Part shown: positions 43,761 to 53,332 of the stretch, one piece after another
How the letters are laid out: the number at the start of each line of letters is the position of its first letter
Position numbering within the stretch: the stretch's first letter is position 1
NCBI GenBank assembly: GCA_039810585.1
Contig: JBDHXF010000010.1
Coordinates: 15,167 to 79,166 of the forward strand
DNA: 64,000 nt
Reading direction: 5' to 3'
From: JBBATK01 sp039810585
Lineage (GTDB): Bacteria; Bacteroidota; Ignavibacteria; Kapaibacteriales; NICIL-2
The notes under the pieces: generated by a model
Told to the model about the DNA's origin: nothing
What the model saw: only the letters and a program-made list of their open reading frames with translations
Databases searched by the model: none
Program-made: the position numbers and the translations under genes

Positions 43761-45898
43761 CGCTCCGATTCGTTATCGTGCCGAAACTCCTTGTACTGGA
43801 TGCGTTGATGATGAGCACCGACCAAATTGCGAGCGAAGACCTCTCGAATGATGACGAGCTCTTTCATGGTCAGATTACACTCGTCGAGTTGGCCATCCAA
43901 AATCTTATCCTTAAAGATTGCATCAATTTTCTGTTCCAGTTCTTCCCGATCGTCTGTTGTCCGCGAAATCGCTTCCACTCCATCGGCAAGCATCACAAGA
44001 GCCGTTTCCTTGGAATTGGGTTTGGGTCCCGGATACCGGTAATTTTCCTCTTGCAATTCTGCGGTTGAATCCGATTCTTGCTCCTCCAATGCCTTGGCAT
44101 AAAAGTGCTTAATCAAACCCGTACCGTGGTGCATCGGGATGAACACGGCAATACGTCGCGGTAAACCGTATTCTCGAGCCAACTCCAATCCATCCTGCAC
44201 GTGATTGCGGATAATGGTGGCGCTTTTCTTAGGACTCAGTAGATCATGCTTATTAGCTAACTCAATTTGGTTTTCGATGAAGTACTCAGCCTTGGGAATC
44301 TTGCCGATATCGTGAAAGTAGGCGCCTACTCGGGCAAGCAAAGGACTCGCTTCAATGGCATAGGCTGCAGCCTCCACCAAATTGGCAATCGCCAGAGTGT
44401 GCTGATACGTGCCGGGCGCTTTCTCACTCATTTCCAGAAGCAAGGGGTGGTTTACATTGTCATATTCTCGCAGAGCTAAATCGGTAAGCACACCAAAGAA
44501 TTTTTCCGATACCGCAATTACGGCAAAGGTGAGCAAGGGCGACAACACAGCGTTTATCGATACCGCTAACAGTGTAATCCAATGTGATGAGATTTCGATA
44601 TTTCGTTCCAGCCAGGTGGCTAGCAACACGCTTACAAAGCCAATTTCGATGAAGGCGATGGATCGAAAGAGCTGGGTACGACTACGGAGATCACGAACAC
44701 TATAAGCTCCCAATGTTCCGCTAAAGAGCAAGGCAAATGCACCATTCAAATCGTTAGAGCGTACCGCCGCAAACATCAGAGAACAGGTGACGGTAATAAT
44801 GAAGCCTGTTCTGGAATCAAAGTAGATAGCCGCGATCATCGCAATCGCAGGGATAAGCACCAGATATTCCGCGTTACTGGACTCCGGCATGCGAACCGAG
44901 AGCCAGGACATCGCTGCGCTCAGCACCACAAGGGCGCTGAGAGAGGCAAGTTTCAGATTGTCGAACATGATGCGCTTGCGCAGGTAGTACGCAAAGAGCG
45001 CAAAGAGCGCATAGATCAAAAGCGCGTGAAGCAGCGCTCCGAGTACGTTCCCAATTGTCTGTAATTGTGTTGAGTTGTCGTCTCGAATAACTCCATAGCT
45101 GTTCAGCTTCGCGATACCTTCGGTATCGAGGATGTCACCATGGCGAACAATCACTTCCCCTTTGCGCACGATACCCAAACTATGCGGCACATTGTCGGCA
45201 GCTGCTTCACGCAGTTGATTCGTGCGCTGCTCTGAAAATTCGAGAGTGGGCAAGAGAAGTCGAAAAACGCTTTCTACGAGACTGGAGAGGTCGCGGGGAC
45301 TGAGCTCATCGTGCAGTGCGGCCTCTATTGATGCCTGAACACCACTGCTGTCCACCACATCTTTCACGTTACGAGATTCCAGGATAGTGTTCTCTCGGAG
45401 AATCAGAATCGCCGAACCGGGACACTTGCTTTTCGATAGATTGATAAAATCCTGACGTGACAACTGCTGACACACGGTATATAAGCGTGTTTTCAATACC
45501 GGGGTCGGAGAGCTCAAACCGGCATCGGCAAGGAGTTGGTCTACTGTTTTCTCCACTGCCTGCTGAGGCCTGGTAACACTCAAAAACACGAAGGCAGCAT
45601 TACGCCTGGCGGAATCAACTTGAGCACGATACTCAGCTTCTGCCTTATGGATAGAAAAACTGCTTTGCGCTGTCACCGTTTCATTCTGCCACATTTGTCC
45701 CGCACTGAGCGACACCATGCTAGCCGTATGTAGCAAGCCGGACAGAATTCCGGGAAAGAACAGGGCGCACAGCAGAGGGCTGAGCACCAATATGCTGAGG
45801 CGCAGAGTACGTGAACGTCTCCACTGACGGGAGCCGCTTTCGCTCTTGGCGGACTCCTCCTGGAGTTGTTGAAAGAGTGTGGGACGATGCTTAGACAT
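43757..45898 (-). CDS. PgpH-like 7TM-HD (HDIG) phosphodiesterase
   Basis: 713 residues. N-terminal membrane anchor (about 28-52), a large extracytoplasmic helical domain (7TMR-HDED), then seven membrane helices (about 285-460), then an HD domain: the motif H-HD-D runs through PGTYQHTLAIANLV, VGAYFHDIGKIPK, NHVQDGLELA and PMHHGTGLI. Relatives such as PgpH hydrolyse the second messenger c-di-AMP; a role in potassium or wall turgor control is therefore likely, by family knowledge. It overlaps the HAD phosphatase upstream by 8 nt and xerD downstream by 4 nt. Length matches the family. Confidence 0.92.
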   Translation of the reverse strand: MSKHRPTLFQQLQEESAKSESGSRQWRRSRTLRLSILVLSPLLCALFFPGILSGLLHTASMVSLSAGQMWQNETVTAQSSFSIHKAEAEYRAQVDSARRNAAFVFLSVTRPQQAVEKTVDQLLADAGLSSPTPVLKTRLYTVCQQLSRQDFINLSKSKCPGSAILILRENTILESRNVKDVVDSSGVQASIEAALHDELSPRDLSSLVESVFRLLLPTLEFSEQRTNQLREAAADNVPHSLGIVRKGEVIVRHGDILDTEGIAKLNSYGVIRDDNSTQLQTIGNVLGALLHALLIYALFALFAYYLRKRIMFDNLKLASLSALVVLSAAMSWLSVRMPESSNAEYLVLIPAIAMIAAIYFDSRTGFIITVTCSLMFAAVRSNDLNGAFALLFSGTLGAYSVRDLRSRTQLFRSIAFIEIGFVSVLLATWLERNIEISSHWITLLAVSINAVLSPLLTFAVIAVSEKFFGVLTDLALREYDNVNHPLLLEMSEKAPGTYQHTLAIANLVEAAAYAIEASPLLARVGAYFHDIGKIPKAEYFIENQIELANKHDLLSPKKSATIIRNHVQDGLELAREYGLPRRIAVFIPMHHGTGLIKHFYAKALEEQESDSTAELQEENYRYPGPKPNSKETALVMLADGVEAISRTTDDREELEQKIDAIFKDKILDGQLDECNLTMKELVIIREVFARNLVGAHHQRIQYKEFRHDNESER

Positions 45899-46772
45899 TG
45901 TTCAACCTCTCGTGCGAAAGTACCATTCGGAAAAACTCGTCAAGCCCTCCCTGCGAGGCATTGTCCTGACAGACGAAATTCGCCTTTTTCTTCAATGCGG
46001 ACACAGCGTTCGGAAAACTCACACAGAAGTACTCCGGACGAAACATGGGGATATCATTTTCATAATCTCCAATCACTGCCACCCGATCGTCCGGTACGTC
46101 CATGAGTCGTTGCAATTCTTGGACCGCCGTTCCCTTGTCGGCTGCGGATGGTCGGACCTCCATCACCGCTTGAGAGCTACGCCGACGTGACTGTCGCAGC
46201 GGCAATTCCAATTCGTTAGGCCAGGCTTCTGCGAGTGAGCGGCGAAGCCGCTCAAGAATTGAAAACTCTCCCACGATATAGTATCGCAAAATGTCGGGAC
46301 CACACTGCTCTAACGACCTCACCGGGGTTGGGACGATGTCGCTATGGCGCAGGTACTCCGGTAGGTATGGAGTGCTTTCGAAGTACACGGTCGATGCGGC
46401 CAGCGCGGTGGTTTCGAAGTGAAGCTCTTGTCGCATCCGTGCCAGATGCACAGCCACACTCGCGTTGATGCAGTGCTGACGTACTATTTCGTTCCGGGAG
46501 CCGACAATTAATGCGCCATCCATCACCGCGATCGGACTATCCAGACTCAAGATTTCGTGCACATCCCGAGCTGCCGGGTAAGACCGTCCACTCACGAGAC
46601 AGAAGCGAATTCCCTTTGCCACAACATCGTGAACCAGTTGGATGGTGCTCTCAAATACATCTCCATCGTCGTTAAGCAAGGTACCGTCTATGTCGCATGC
46701 GATCAAGCGCAGAGACGCCATCCGTTCGGCATTGCTTGGTCGTCGTGAGAAGCGCGAAAGGAAGGCTCTCAT
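45891..46772 (-). CDS. Cof-type HAD phosphatase
   Basis: 293 residues. HAD motif I is LIACDIDGTLLNDDG (two catalytic Asp), motif II the Ser in VSGRSYPAA, motif III the Lys in DKGTAVQEL, motif IV VIGDYENDIPMF. The cap between motifs II and III is the type IIB size typical of the Cof/YidA group, which dephosphorylate sugar phosphates, flavin or other small molecules; the substrate is not readable from sequence. Overlaps the upstream PaaG-like gene by four bases (ATGA) and the PgpH-like gene by 8. The opening 15 residues before MASLRL are a little basic; a start at residue 18 is possible. Confidence 0.92.
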   Translation of the reverse strand: MRAFLSRFSRRPSNAERMASLRLIACDIDGTLLNDDGDVFESTIQLVHDVVAKGIRFCLVSGRSYPAARDVHEILSLDSPIAVMDGALIVGSRNEIVRQHCINASVAVHLARMRQELHFETTALAASTVYFESTPYLPEYLRHSDIVPTPVRSLEQCGPDILRYYIVGEFSILERLRRSLAEAWPNELELPLRQSRRRSSQAVMEVRPSAADKGTAVQELQRLMDVPDDRVAVIGDYENDIPMFRPEYFCVSFPNAVSALKKKANFVCQDNASQGGLDEFFRMVLSHERLNNV

Positions 46773-47578
46773 TGTCCTTTAAATCGCGGTGAACGCTTCT
46801 CAGTGAAGGCTGCGATTCCCTCGCTGTAATCTTCCGTCTCACCTGCGCGCTGCTGATACTCTTCCTCAGCTTCAAGCATCTGTTCTAAGCTTGACGTCAT
46901 TCCCTGCTGCAGCAACTTCTTGACGAATCCATAACTCTTGGTCGGACCCTTTGCATAGCTAGCTGCAAGTGCTTGAAGTGCGGCATCAAATGCATCGGGC
47001 GATGCAACCTGATTGACCAATCCCAAGCGAAGTGCTTCTTCGGCACTGAGGGGCGCATTGAGCGTCGCAAATTCAAAGGCTTTCGAGTAGCCAAGCATTC
47101 GTGGATAAAAATAGGTCGCCCCGGAATCCGGCACCAGTGCGATTGCCGCAAAGGCCTCGACTAAGCGAGCGGTGCTGACCATGACGCGTACATCGGCAGC
47201 TAAGGCTAGCGACAATCCCGCTCCGGCAGCAACGCCGTTTATACCGGCAATGATGGGCTTGGGCATGTCTCGCATCAGGCGGATCATGGGATTATAGCGC
47301 TGCTTCAACGAATCTCGCAAACTTCCCCTGCCTTCTTGTCCCGGAGCCTCTTTCAAATCCTGTCCTGAACAAAAAGCTCTGCCGGCTCCGCGCAACACTA
47401 CGCAACGCACGGCAGTATCGTTTGTCGCTGCTTGAAGAGCCTCAATGAGCTCATAGCTCATGGCATCGTTAAAGGCGTTGAAGACATCCGGTCTGTGTAA
47501 GCTAATGGTAGCGACGCCGTCGGCTACTTCGTATAGAACTGTGCTGCCAATCATAGGGTACGTGTAAATGGAATTCAT
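46769..47578 (-). CDS. PaaG-like enoyl-CoA hydratase/isomerase
   Basis: 269 residues of the crotonase fold. Oxyanion loops are SGQDLKEA and AAGAGLSLALAADVRV; LVPDSGATYFYPRMLG has the Asp used by isomerases such as PaaG (2,3-epoxyphenylacetyl-CoA isomerase) and some enoyl-CoA isomerases. The C-terminus KRSPRFKGQ is the standard crotonase end. No other phenylacetate genes (paaABCDE, paaK) lie near, so a general fatty-acid or amino-acid breakdown isomerase is as likely. It follows the other crotonase gene by 16 nt and overlaps the HAD gene. Cytoplasmic. Confidence 0.88.
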   Translation of the reverse strand: MNSIYTYPMIGSTVLYEVADGVATISLHRPDVFNAFNDAMSYELIEALQAATNDTAVRCVVLRGAGRAFCSGQDLKEAPGQEGRGSLRDSLKQRYNPMIRLMRDMPKPIIAGINGVAAGAGLSLALAADVRVMVSTARLVEAFAAIALVPDSGATYFYPRMLGYSKAFEFATLNAPLSAEEALRLGLVNQVASPDAFDAALQALAASYAKGPTKSYGFVKKLLQQGMTSSLEQMLEAEEEYQQRAGETEDYSEGIAAFTEKRSPRFKGQ

Positions 47579-47594
47579 GAATACGATTTGGTGA

Positions 47595-48374
47595 TTAGGA
47601 ACCTGTCCACGTCGGCTTACGCTTCTCCACGAAGGCGTTCATTCCCTCCTTCTGGTCATTGGACGCGAAGAGCAGATAGAAATTCTTCCGCTCAAACATG
47701 ATGCCGTCTTCCAGAGTCGTACTATACACTTTATTGACGGCTTCCTTTGCCATTCGCAAGGCGACAGCCGACTTCGAGGCGATCTCCTTGGCTAAGGCGT
47801 AAGCTTCCTGCAGGTAATACCCAACGGGTACAACTCGGTTGACGAGTCCAGACTGCAATGCTTGCACGGCGCTGATACTCCGACCACTTAAAATCATCTC
47901 CATGGCCAAGGCCTTGCCTACTGCACGGGTTAAGCGTTGAGTACCTCCGGCGCCGGGAATGACGCCGAGGTTGATTTCGGGCTGACCAAATTGTGCGCTC
48001 TCGCTGGCCACGATCATGTCGCAACTCATGGCTAACTCACATCCTCCGCCAAGGGCAAAGCCGCTGACAGCTGCAATGATTGGTTTGGAAATAAGTCGCA
48101 TTCTATCCCACACAGCGAATTGATCGCGGTGAAGCATCGATATGGCGCTCTCCTGCTGCATCTCTTTGATGTCTGCGCCGGCTGCAAAGGCGCGTGTGCT
48201 GCCGTGTATGACAAAACACCAGACCTCCGGATCCTTGTCATATTGCTCAAGTACATACAGCAACTCGTCCATCAGTTGCAGATTAAGAGCATTCAACGCT
48301 TCGGGTCGGTGTAGCTCGATCGCGAGCACGCGAGGAAAGGGACGGTGCAGAACGATTGTTTGAAACTCGGTCAT
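47595..48374 (-). CDS. Enoyl-CoA hydratase (crotonase)
   Basis: 259 residues from the ATG at 48374; the frame runs open to 48458 but only the shorter form starts like the family (EFQTIVLHRPF), and a TATCTTCG promoter-like box sits 28 nt upstream of it. Oxyanion loop residues AFAAGADIKEM and ALGGGCELAMSCDM, and both catalytic Glu are in place, one in QPEINLGVIPGAGGTQRL. Hydrates trans-2-enoyl-CoA to 3-hydroxyacyl-CoA in fatty-acid or amino-acid degradation. First gene of a six-gene operon, divergent from rsmE. Cytoplasmic; length usual for the family. Confidence 0.93.
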   Translation of the reverse strand: MTEFQTIVLHRPFPRVLAIELHRPEALNALNLQLMDELLYVLEQYDKDPEVWCFVIHGSTRAFAAGADIKEMQQESAISMLHRDQFAVWDRMRLISKPIIAAVSGFALGGGCELAMSCDMIVASESAQFGQPEINLGVIPGAGGTQRLTRAVGKALAMEMILSGRSISAVQALQSGLVNRVVPVGYYLQEAYALAKEIASKSAVALRMAKEAVNKVYSTTLEDGIMFERKNFYLLFASNDQKEGMNAFVEKRKPTWTGS

Positions 48375-48486
48375 AGAGGTGGCATTGGATGTAACTTGCA
48401 TGCGAAGATAGCGAGCATCGCCACAACTTGACGCAGTACGGCAGGAGCGACGATGCACAATTCACCACGCTTAACGTCACTCCGAC

Positions 48487-49170
48487 ATGGACTGTTTGTA
48501 CGCGCCAAGCCTAGGCACCGACACTCGAATTGTTGACCTATCGGACGACGAACTCCGCCATGCCCGCGCCTTGCGTTTGCGCGACCATGAACAGGTGATG
48601 ATTTCGAACGGCGTTGGATTATGCGCCATCTGTCACGTTGAGGTACCTGAACATCGCAATCTTCAATTGGTGGTCGACAGCCTCCTTCCCAATCACGGCG
48701 AACTCCATCGTACTACACGGTTGGCAATCGGAACTCTTGACAATAAAGAGCGAATGGAATGGCTCGTAGAAAAAGCCACGGAACTTGGGGTAAGCGAGAT
48801 ATGTTTTATACGCAGCCGCTTCGCGTCTGCGCGGGATCTTGGTCATCAGCGTTTGATGGCAAAAGCTCTGGCGGCGCTCAAACAGTGCCGTCGCTCCGTA
48901 CTTCCCTCCATTGGCGAATACCAATCGGTCGAATTGTTTTTGGCAGATCATCGGGCGGACATGATCGTCCTTGCTGATCCTGAAGGCTCTTCGCAGATAG
49001 AGCTTGGGGCATCTGTCAGTATTCTGGTTGGTCCTGAAGGTGGTTTTGACGACGCCGAACGTGCCGCCATAAGGGCTGTTGAGGGTGCACAGGTAGTAGG
49101 TCTTGCTCCAGCTCGCCTGCGAGCAGAAACCGCAGCAATCGCGGCACTTGCCTTCTGCGCTTCACGCTGA
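48487..49170 (+). CDS. rsmE: 16S rRNA (uracil-1498-N3)-methyltransferase
   Basis: 227 residues. N-terminal PUA-like beta barrel (ELRHARALRLRDHEQVMISNG, in pieces) and C-terminal SPOUT knot: LAIGTLDNKERMEWLVEKATELGV, ILVGPEGGFDDAERAAI and VGLAPARLRAETAAIAAL are the classic RsmE motifs. It methylates U1498 of 16S rRNA in the small subunit decoding region. Start ATG at 48487; the gene is divergent from the crotonase operon and convergent, with only 3 nt between stops, with the TPR gene. Length is normal (about 230-250). Confidence 0.96.
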   Translation: MDCLYAPSLGTDTRIVDLSDDELRHARALRLRDHEQVMISNGVGLCAICHVEVPEHRNLQLVVDSLLPNHGELHRTTRLAIGTLDNKERMEWLVEKATELGVSEICFIRSRFASARDLGHQRLMAKALAALKQCRRSVLPSIGEYQSVELFLADHRADMIVLADPEGSSQIELGASVSILVGPEGGFDDAERAAIRAVEGAQVVGLAPARLRAETAAIAALAFCASR

Positions 49171-49173
49171 GAC

Positions 49174-50994
49174 TTAGGATTCACCCCTCAGTTTGCGAAT
49201 CTTTTCCCGACTATCCTGAATAAAGGGCGACGACGGAAATCGCGCCAAGAGTTCCAAGTACTTTTGCGAGGCGAGATCGTTCTTGCCCTCTGCCTCTAAA
49301 CTCTGGGCATTCAGGTAGAGAGCTTTGTCCGCATAGATTGACTCCGCATTTCGTTGTTTCAAACGGTCCACATACCGGTAGACTGCCGGGTAGTCTGCGG
49401 CTTTAAACGACACGTCCGCGGCCATAACGAGTGCCACTTCCGCGAGGTCGGCATCGCGCGATTGCGATCCCACCTGATCAAGCAACACGCAGGCATCAGC
49501 GTAACGGTACTGAGCCACACGCATGCAGGCATGTGCATACAGTTGAAAATCCAGACTATCATCGCGATGCAGGGCAATAGCGGTCAGGCGCTCTATGGCA
49601 TCGTTGGCAAATTCTGACTCCGCGTGTTGCTCGATACGGTTGTAGTAGCTCAGCGCGCTGTCAAACTGACATTGATAGAAATTGAGTTCTGCCAGATAGA
49701 ATAAAGCAGCCTGAGAAACAGATGCAGACGTACCAACACGAACCAGGCTCAGTGCCAGGGTAAAATTGGTGCGTGCATGGTCAAGGTCATCGGCATGCAA
49801 GTACGCCAGACCGAGCTCAACCGTACCAGTGGACGATTGCGGAAAGCCCGTATAGGATTGAGTGAGGACGGTGTATTCCTTGATAGCAGAAGGACTGTCA
49901 TGCAAATAGCGGTCGTAGCAGCGCGCAATATGCAACTGAGCATCAGCCGCCGTGTAGGTATTGGGGAAATCGCTGATGATGTCTCGGTACATGGCAATCA
50001 CCGGTTCAACTTCCGACGATTGTAAGACTTTTCCCTCGCGGAATCGAGCCTCCATGCAACTAGCATAACCAAATGCCGCCGACTGACCGATATCGTCATG
50101 ACGCTTCTGCGCCACGAGAAAGGAATAGGCCTTGATTGCAACGTCTTGATGACCATCCATGCGACACTGATCGGCAAACTCAATGACGTCTCTACCATTT
50201 CCGCCATGCAGCTTGTCCATACGCTGAGCAACGACAAAGGCTTCGTCGTATGACTTTGACTCTCGTAAAAACCACTGGTACAAGCGCAGAAAGGAAAACT
50301 TATCATCATACGTTGACGCCTGCTCAGACATGAATTGCTTCAGATAGCGCATTGCCGTATCGCCTTGCATGAAAGCGCTTAAGCGTCCCTCTGCCATTTG
50401 CAAATTCCCCGATCGAAAAAATGCTGTGAGAACCTCCGCGCTTCCGTGACGATAGTCTCCGTTTGCCGCATAGAGTTGTGAAAGATCGTCAGCAAACAAG
50501 CCGTCGTCGTCGCAGGCCGATCGCGCCTTTAACAATGTCGCGATTGCGTTCGCACTTTGCTGCACCTCCAGTTGTGCTTTTGCCACCTCCGCAAACAGAT
50601 CCGGTTTTGCTTTATCGGATGAGAGAATCTCATCCCATACCCCGTCGGCATCTGCTCCCCTGTTGGTTTTCACCAACACTTGAGCCCACACTACAAGCAC
50701 TTGCCGACTCCGCTTGTGTTGCAGCTTCTGTTCTACGATATCAGTGAGCCCGGCATAATTCTGCAGCGCCTTTAAACTCCGCACCACTCCAAAGAATGCA
50801 CGGTCATCATTCGGATTATCGGACAACACGCTTTGCCACAAACGGGCAGCGCTCTTGTAATCACCGGAGTTCTCAAACGCAGTAGCCACTGATGCCCGAG
50901 TATCCTGGGCCTGCAGCCTGATTCCGTGTGCAAAGCACCCGAGAACAAGTAGTCCAACAAGAAAGTGACGTACCGATACAATGCTTCGTTTCAT
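49174..50994 (-). CDS. Secreted TPR-repeat protein
   Basis: 606 residues from the ATG at 50994 (the frame opens with GTG at 51039, but the inner ATG gives a clean signal peptide ending IRLQAQ). The rest is almost all alpha-helical repeat: TPR signatures such as SGDYKSAARLWQSVLSDNPND, SQKYLELLARFPSSPFI near the end, and several weaker copies. TPR stacks bind peptides or scaffold complexes in the periplasm. It could serve outer-membrane assembly or wall synthesis, but no partner is evident. Convergent with rsmE. The DNA before it holds a TATACTTG box on the minus strand, possibly the promoter. Confidence 0.85.
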   Translation of the reverse strand: MKRSIVSVRHFLVGLLVLGCFAHGIRLQAQDTRASVATAFENSGDYKSAARLWQSVLSDNPNDDRAFFGVVRSLKALQNYAGLTDIVEQKLQHKRSRQVLVVWAQVLVKTNRGADADGVWDEILSSDKAKPDLFAEVAKAQLEVQQSANAIATLLKARSACDDDGLFADDLSQLYAANGDYRHGSAEVLTAFFRSGNLQMAEGRLSAFMQGDTAMRYLKQFMSEQASTYDDKFSFLRLYQWFLRESKSYDEAFVVAQRMDKLHGGNGRDVIEFADQCRMDGHQDVAIKAYSFLVAQKRHDDIGQSAAFGYASCMEARFREGKVLQSSEVEPVIAMYRDIISDFPNTYTAADAQLHIARCYDRYLHDSPSAIKEYTVLTQSYTGFPQSSTGTVELGLAYLHADDLDHARTNFTLALSLVRVGTSASVSQAALFYLAELNFYQCQFDSALSYYNRIEQHAESEFANDAIERLTAIALHRDDSLDFQLYAHACMRVAQYRYADACVLLDQVGSQSRDADLAEVALVMAADVSFKAADYPAVYRYVDRLKQRNAESIYADKALYLNAQSLEAEGKNDLASQKYLELLARFPSSPFIQDSREKIRKLRGES

Positions 50995-51253
50995 GCTCTG
51001 AGTTGACGTGTAGCCCAAATGTCTCGTGTGACCATACACCCGAGACGAGCAGCAAGTATAGCACTCCCGAGTGTATCTATTGAGATCTGAGGGTGAAACT
51101 GAGATAAATTCGGATCTTCATAGGCTTTTCTCTTCGGGGCCTACGACCGGGCCAGTTCTCCACAAGCTCAAAGCTATCTCTCTGAATTTGCTATATTTCG
51201 CAACGAAACAGGCCGACGGCAGGTACATCTCCTCTATACTCAGGGATTGAACT

Positions 51254-51994
51254 ATGGCATACCTTATGACGACGAAGGGTTTTGGTACAACACGCTTTAT
51301 GAACAATGCGACAGTTTGGATACTCATTACGTGCGCGTGTCTGAGCTTCTTGGCTGCGTGTGCCAGCGCACCAAAGAACCAGGAAGAGCAGACAGAGAAA
51401 AACTCGAAATCGCTGTACTACGATAAGAACTCCGGCACATTAGTGGTCATGATTGATACTAATGGAATCAAAGGTGATGGCGTAAAGCACATCACGCCTA
51501 CCACGCAGGAGACTATCATTTCGTCCAGCACACCCTTCGTTGTGCACTATGATTCAGTGCCGCCCGGTGCCTACGTTGCGGTCAAACAAGTCGACGCCAA
51601 GAGTCTTTCCATCTCGGTTCAGGTTCGTCAGGTCCTTACCGAGCATTGTGAGAGCGTTGTGGTGTACGATCGCAATATTCTTCCGCTCCTGATCAACAAA
51701 GCCAAGACCGGTTGTTACGAGCAAGTGGTTCTCACTCCGATCTTCGACGAAAACTGCCGCATGAAGGGCTATCAACTCCGATACGGTTCTCGAGAGTCCG
51801 GTTGTACGGATGCCGAAACGGAAGCCTATATGGTGAACTACAAGAGGTGTCAGTGTAGCGACACCTTAGGACCAAACACGCCGGTTCAGCGAAAGGCTGC
51901 TCCTCTGCCGCAAAACACCACTTCCAAACAAGTTCACATTTTATACGTGAATCCGCTTAAGGGTCAGGACTTGGAGAACACGCGCGGATTTTAA
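51254..51994 (+). CDS. Lipoprotein of unknown function
   Basis: Unrecognised. 246 residues from the ATG at 51254 (AGGGA ribosome site 8-9 nt upstream), or 231 from the ATG at 51299, which gives a more ordinary 20-residue signal. The lipobox LAAC is at 33-36 (Cys36 in the long form), so it is a lipid-anchored periplasmic or surface protein. The mature part is beta-rich, with six or more cysteines (HCESVVV, GCYEQ, ENCRMK, SGCTDA, RCQCSD) that could form disulfides. A charged-proline tail ends the chain. Monocistronic, divergent from the TPR gene. Function unknown. Confidence 0.75.
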   Translation: MAYLMTTKGFGTTRFMNNATVWILITCACLSFLAACASAPKNQEEQTEKNSKSLYYDKNSGTLVVMIDTNGIKGDGVKHITPTTQETIISSSTPFVVHYDSVPPGAYVAVKQVDAKSLSISVQVRQVLTEHCESVVVYDRNILPLLINKAKTGCYEQVVLTPIFDENCRMKGYQLRYGSRESGCTDAETEAYMVNYKRCQCSDTLGPNTPVQRKAAPLPQNTTSKQVHILYVNPLKGQDLENTRGF

Positions 51995-52136
51995 TGGGTC
52001 GTTCAAGACAGGACGGTCACATTTCAACGCTGAGTAATAGCGCTCAAAAGCCTGCACAATAGGCAAAAATCGTTGAGACACAGAACTCTAGTTTTATACC
52101 ACTTCGTGTCACTGTTCACGGCAATAGCAGTAGCGC

Positions 52137-53324
52137 TTAGCTACCAAGCATGATAAGTTCGCGTTGTATGGGATCACTGGGGACGTGGACGGAGCCATCT
52201 AGACCAATAACGACACTAATTTCAGAACGAACGCCAATGCGTCCAGGGATATAGATTCCCGGTTCGATGCTGAAGGAAGATCCGTTGATAATACGACGAA
52301 AATCGTGTGTTTCGTAGTTATCCATGTTGGCACCCGCTCCATGTGTTTCTTCGCCAATGTTGTGGCCGGTGCGATGTATAAAGTAATCTCCAAATCCTGC
52401 ATCACGAATTACACCACGTGCCGCGTCATCCACTTCATATCCATGGAGTACTGAGCCGGAATCAAAACGTTCTCGAACAGTTGACAGAGCTGCGTCTCGC
52501 GCGTCGCGAACCGTCCGAAAAATAAGTTTCTGCTCTGCTGTTGGCTCCGTGCCGGTGTGGCACATCCAGGTAATATCCGCATAGGTAGACCAAGGCTGTG
52601 ACGATTTGGCCCACATATCGATCAAGAGCAGTTCATTGGGCGGAATTACACTGTTACGTTGAGGTTCGGGAGAGTAGTGTGGACTGGATGCGTTTGCAGC
52701 GATAGCCACGATCGCTTCGGCATCGCTGACAAGACGGTGCGCTTCGAATTGACGGACGATGTGTTGTTGCACATCAAATTCGCTCACCGTTTGATGCCGC
52801 AGTATTTTTTCGCGCACAAATTGCATCGCGTCCATCATGGTTTCGCGGACTAATGCAGCGGTAATGACGTTATCGTCAATCTGCTCCTGCGTCCACACTG
52901 CCTGCAAGTACTGAGCGATGTCGGCTGAGGAACTCACTTGATGTCCCAGCGATCGAATCCACTCCACGGTTCCTGCATCCACTTTTGATACCACCGGGAT
53001 CGCATTGTTGGCAGAATACTCCATCGCCACATTTGCGAAAGGCGCCAGCGCCTCCGACAGTGCTTGTTCCCATTGCGCTGCATTACTATAGCGAATTTCT
53101 CTCAAGGGCAATTGCTCGAGAGTATGTGCTTCAATAGCCGAGACGATTTTAAGTGCCTCTCCTGCTCGTGGTATAATGACAGCCCAGCGCCGAGTACAGT
53201 GGGTGTGTGGAGGAAGCTCGCAGACTTTCCATGCTATAGAATTGGATCCGCGAAAATCATACATGCACCACGCATCGATGTTGTATTCGTTGAGCAATTC
53301 TTGAATGTGGGAAACAGAAAACAT
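52137..53324 (-). CDS. M24-family metallopeptidase (Xaa-Pro aminopeptidase-like)
   Basis: 395 residues. N-terminal creatinase-type domain (about 1-150) and C-terminal pita-bread domain with all five metal ligands in family positions: LLIDMW (Asp), TYADITWM (Asp), HRTGHNIGEE (His), FSIEPGIY (Glu) and VRSEISVVI (Glu). So it should be an active dinuclear metallopeptidase removing N-terminal residues before proline, or a creatinase-type hydrolase. It is the last gene of the methylmalonyl-CoA mutase operon, 8 nt after meaB, an unusual partner for these genes. Cytoplasmic; no signal peptide. Confidence 0.92.
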   Translation of the reverse strand: MFSVSHIQELLNEYNIDAWCMYDFRGSNSIAWKVCELPPHTHCTRRWAVIIPRAGEALKIVSAIEAHTLEQLPLREIRYSNAAQWEQALSEALAPFANVAMEYSANNAIPVVSKVDAGTVEWIRSLGHQVSSSADIAQYLQAVWTQEQIDDNVITAALVRETMMDAMQFVREKILRHQTVSEFDVQQHIVRQFEAHRLVSDAEAIVAIAANASSPHYSPEPQRNSVIPPNELLLIDMWAKSSQPWSTYADITWMCHTGTEPTAEQKLIFRTVRDARDAALSTVRERFDSGSVLHGYEVDDAARGVIRDAGFGDYFIHRTGHNIGEETHGAGANMDNYETHDFRRIINGSSFSIEPGIYIPGRIGVRSEISVVIGLDGSVHVPSDPIQRELIMLGS

Positions 53325-53332
53325 AGGATAGC

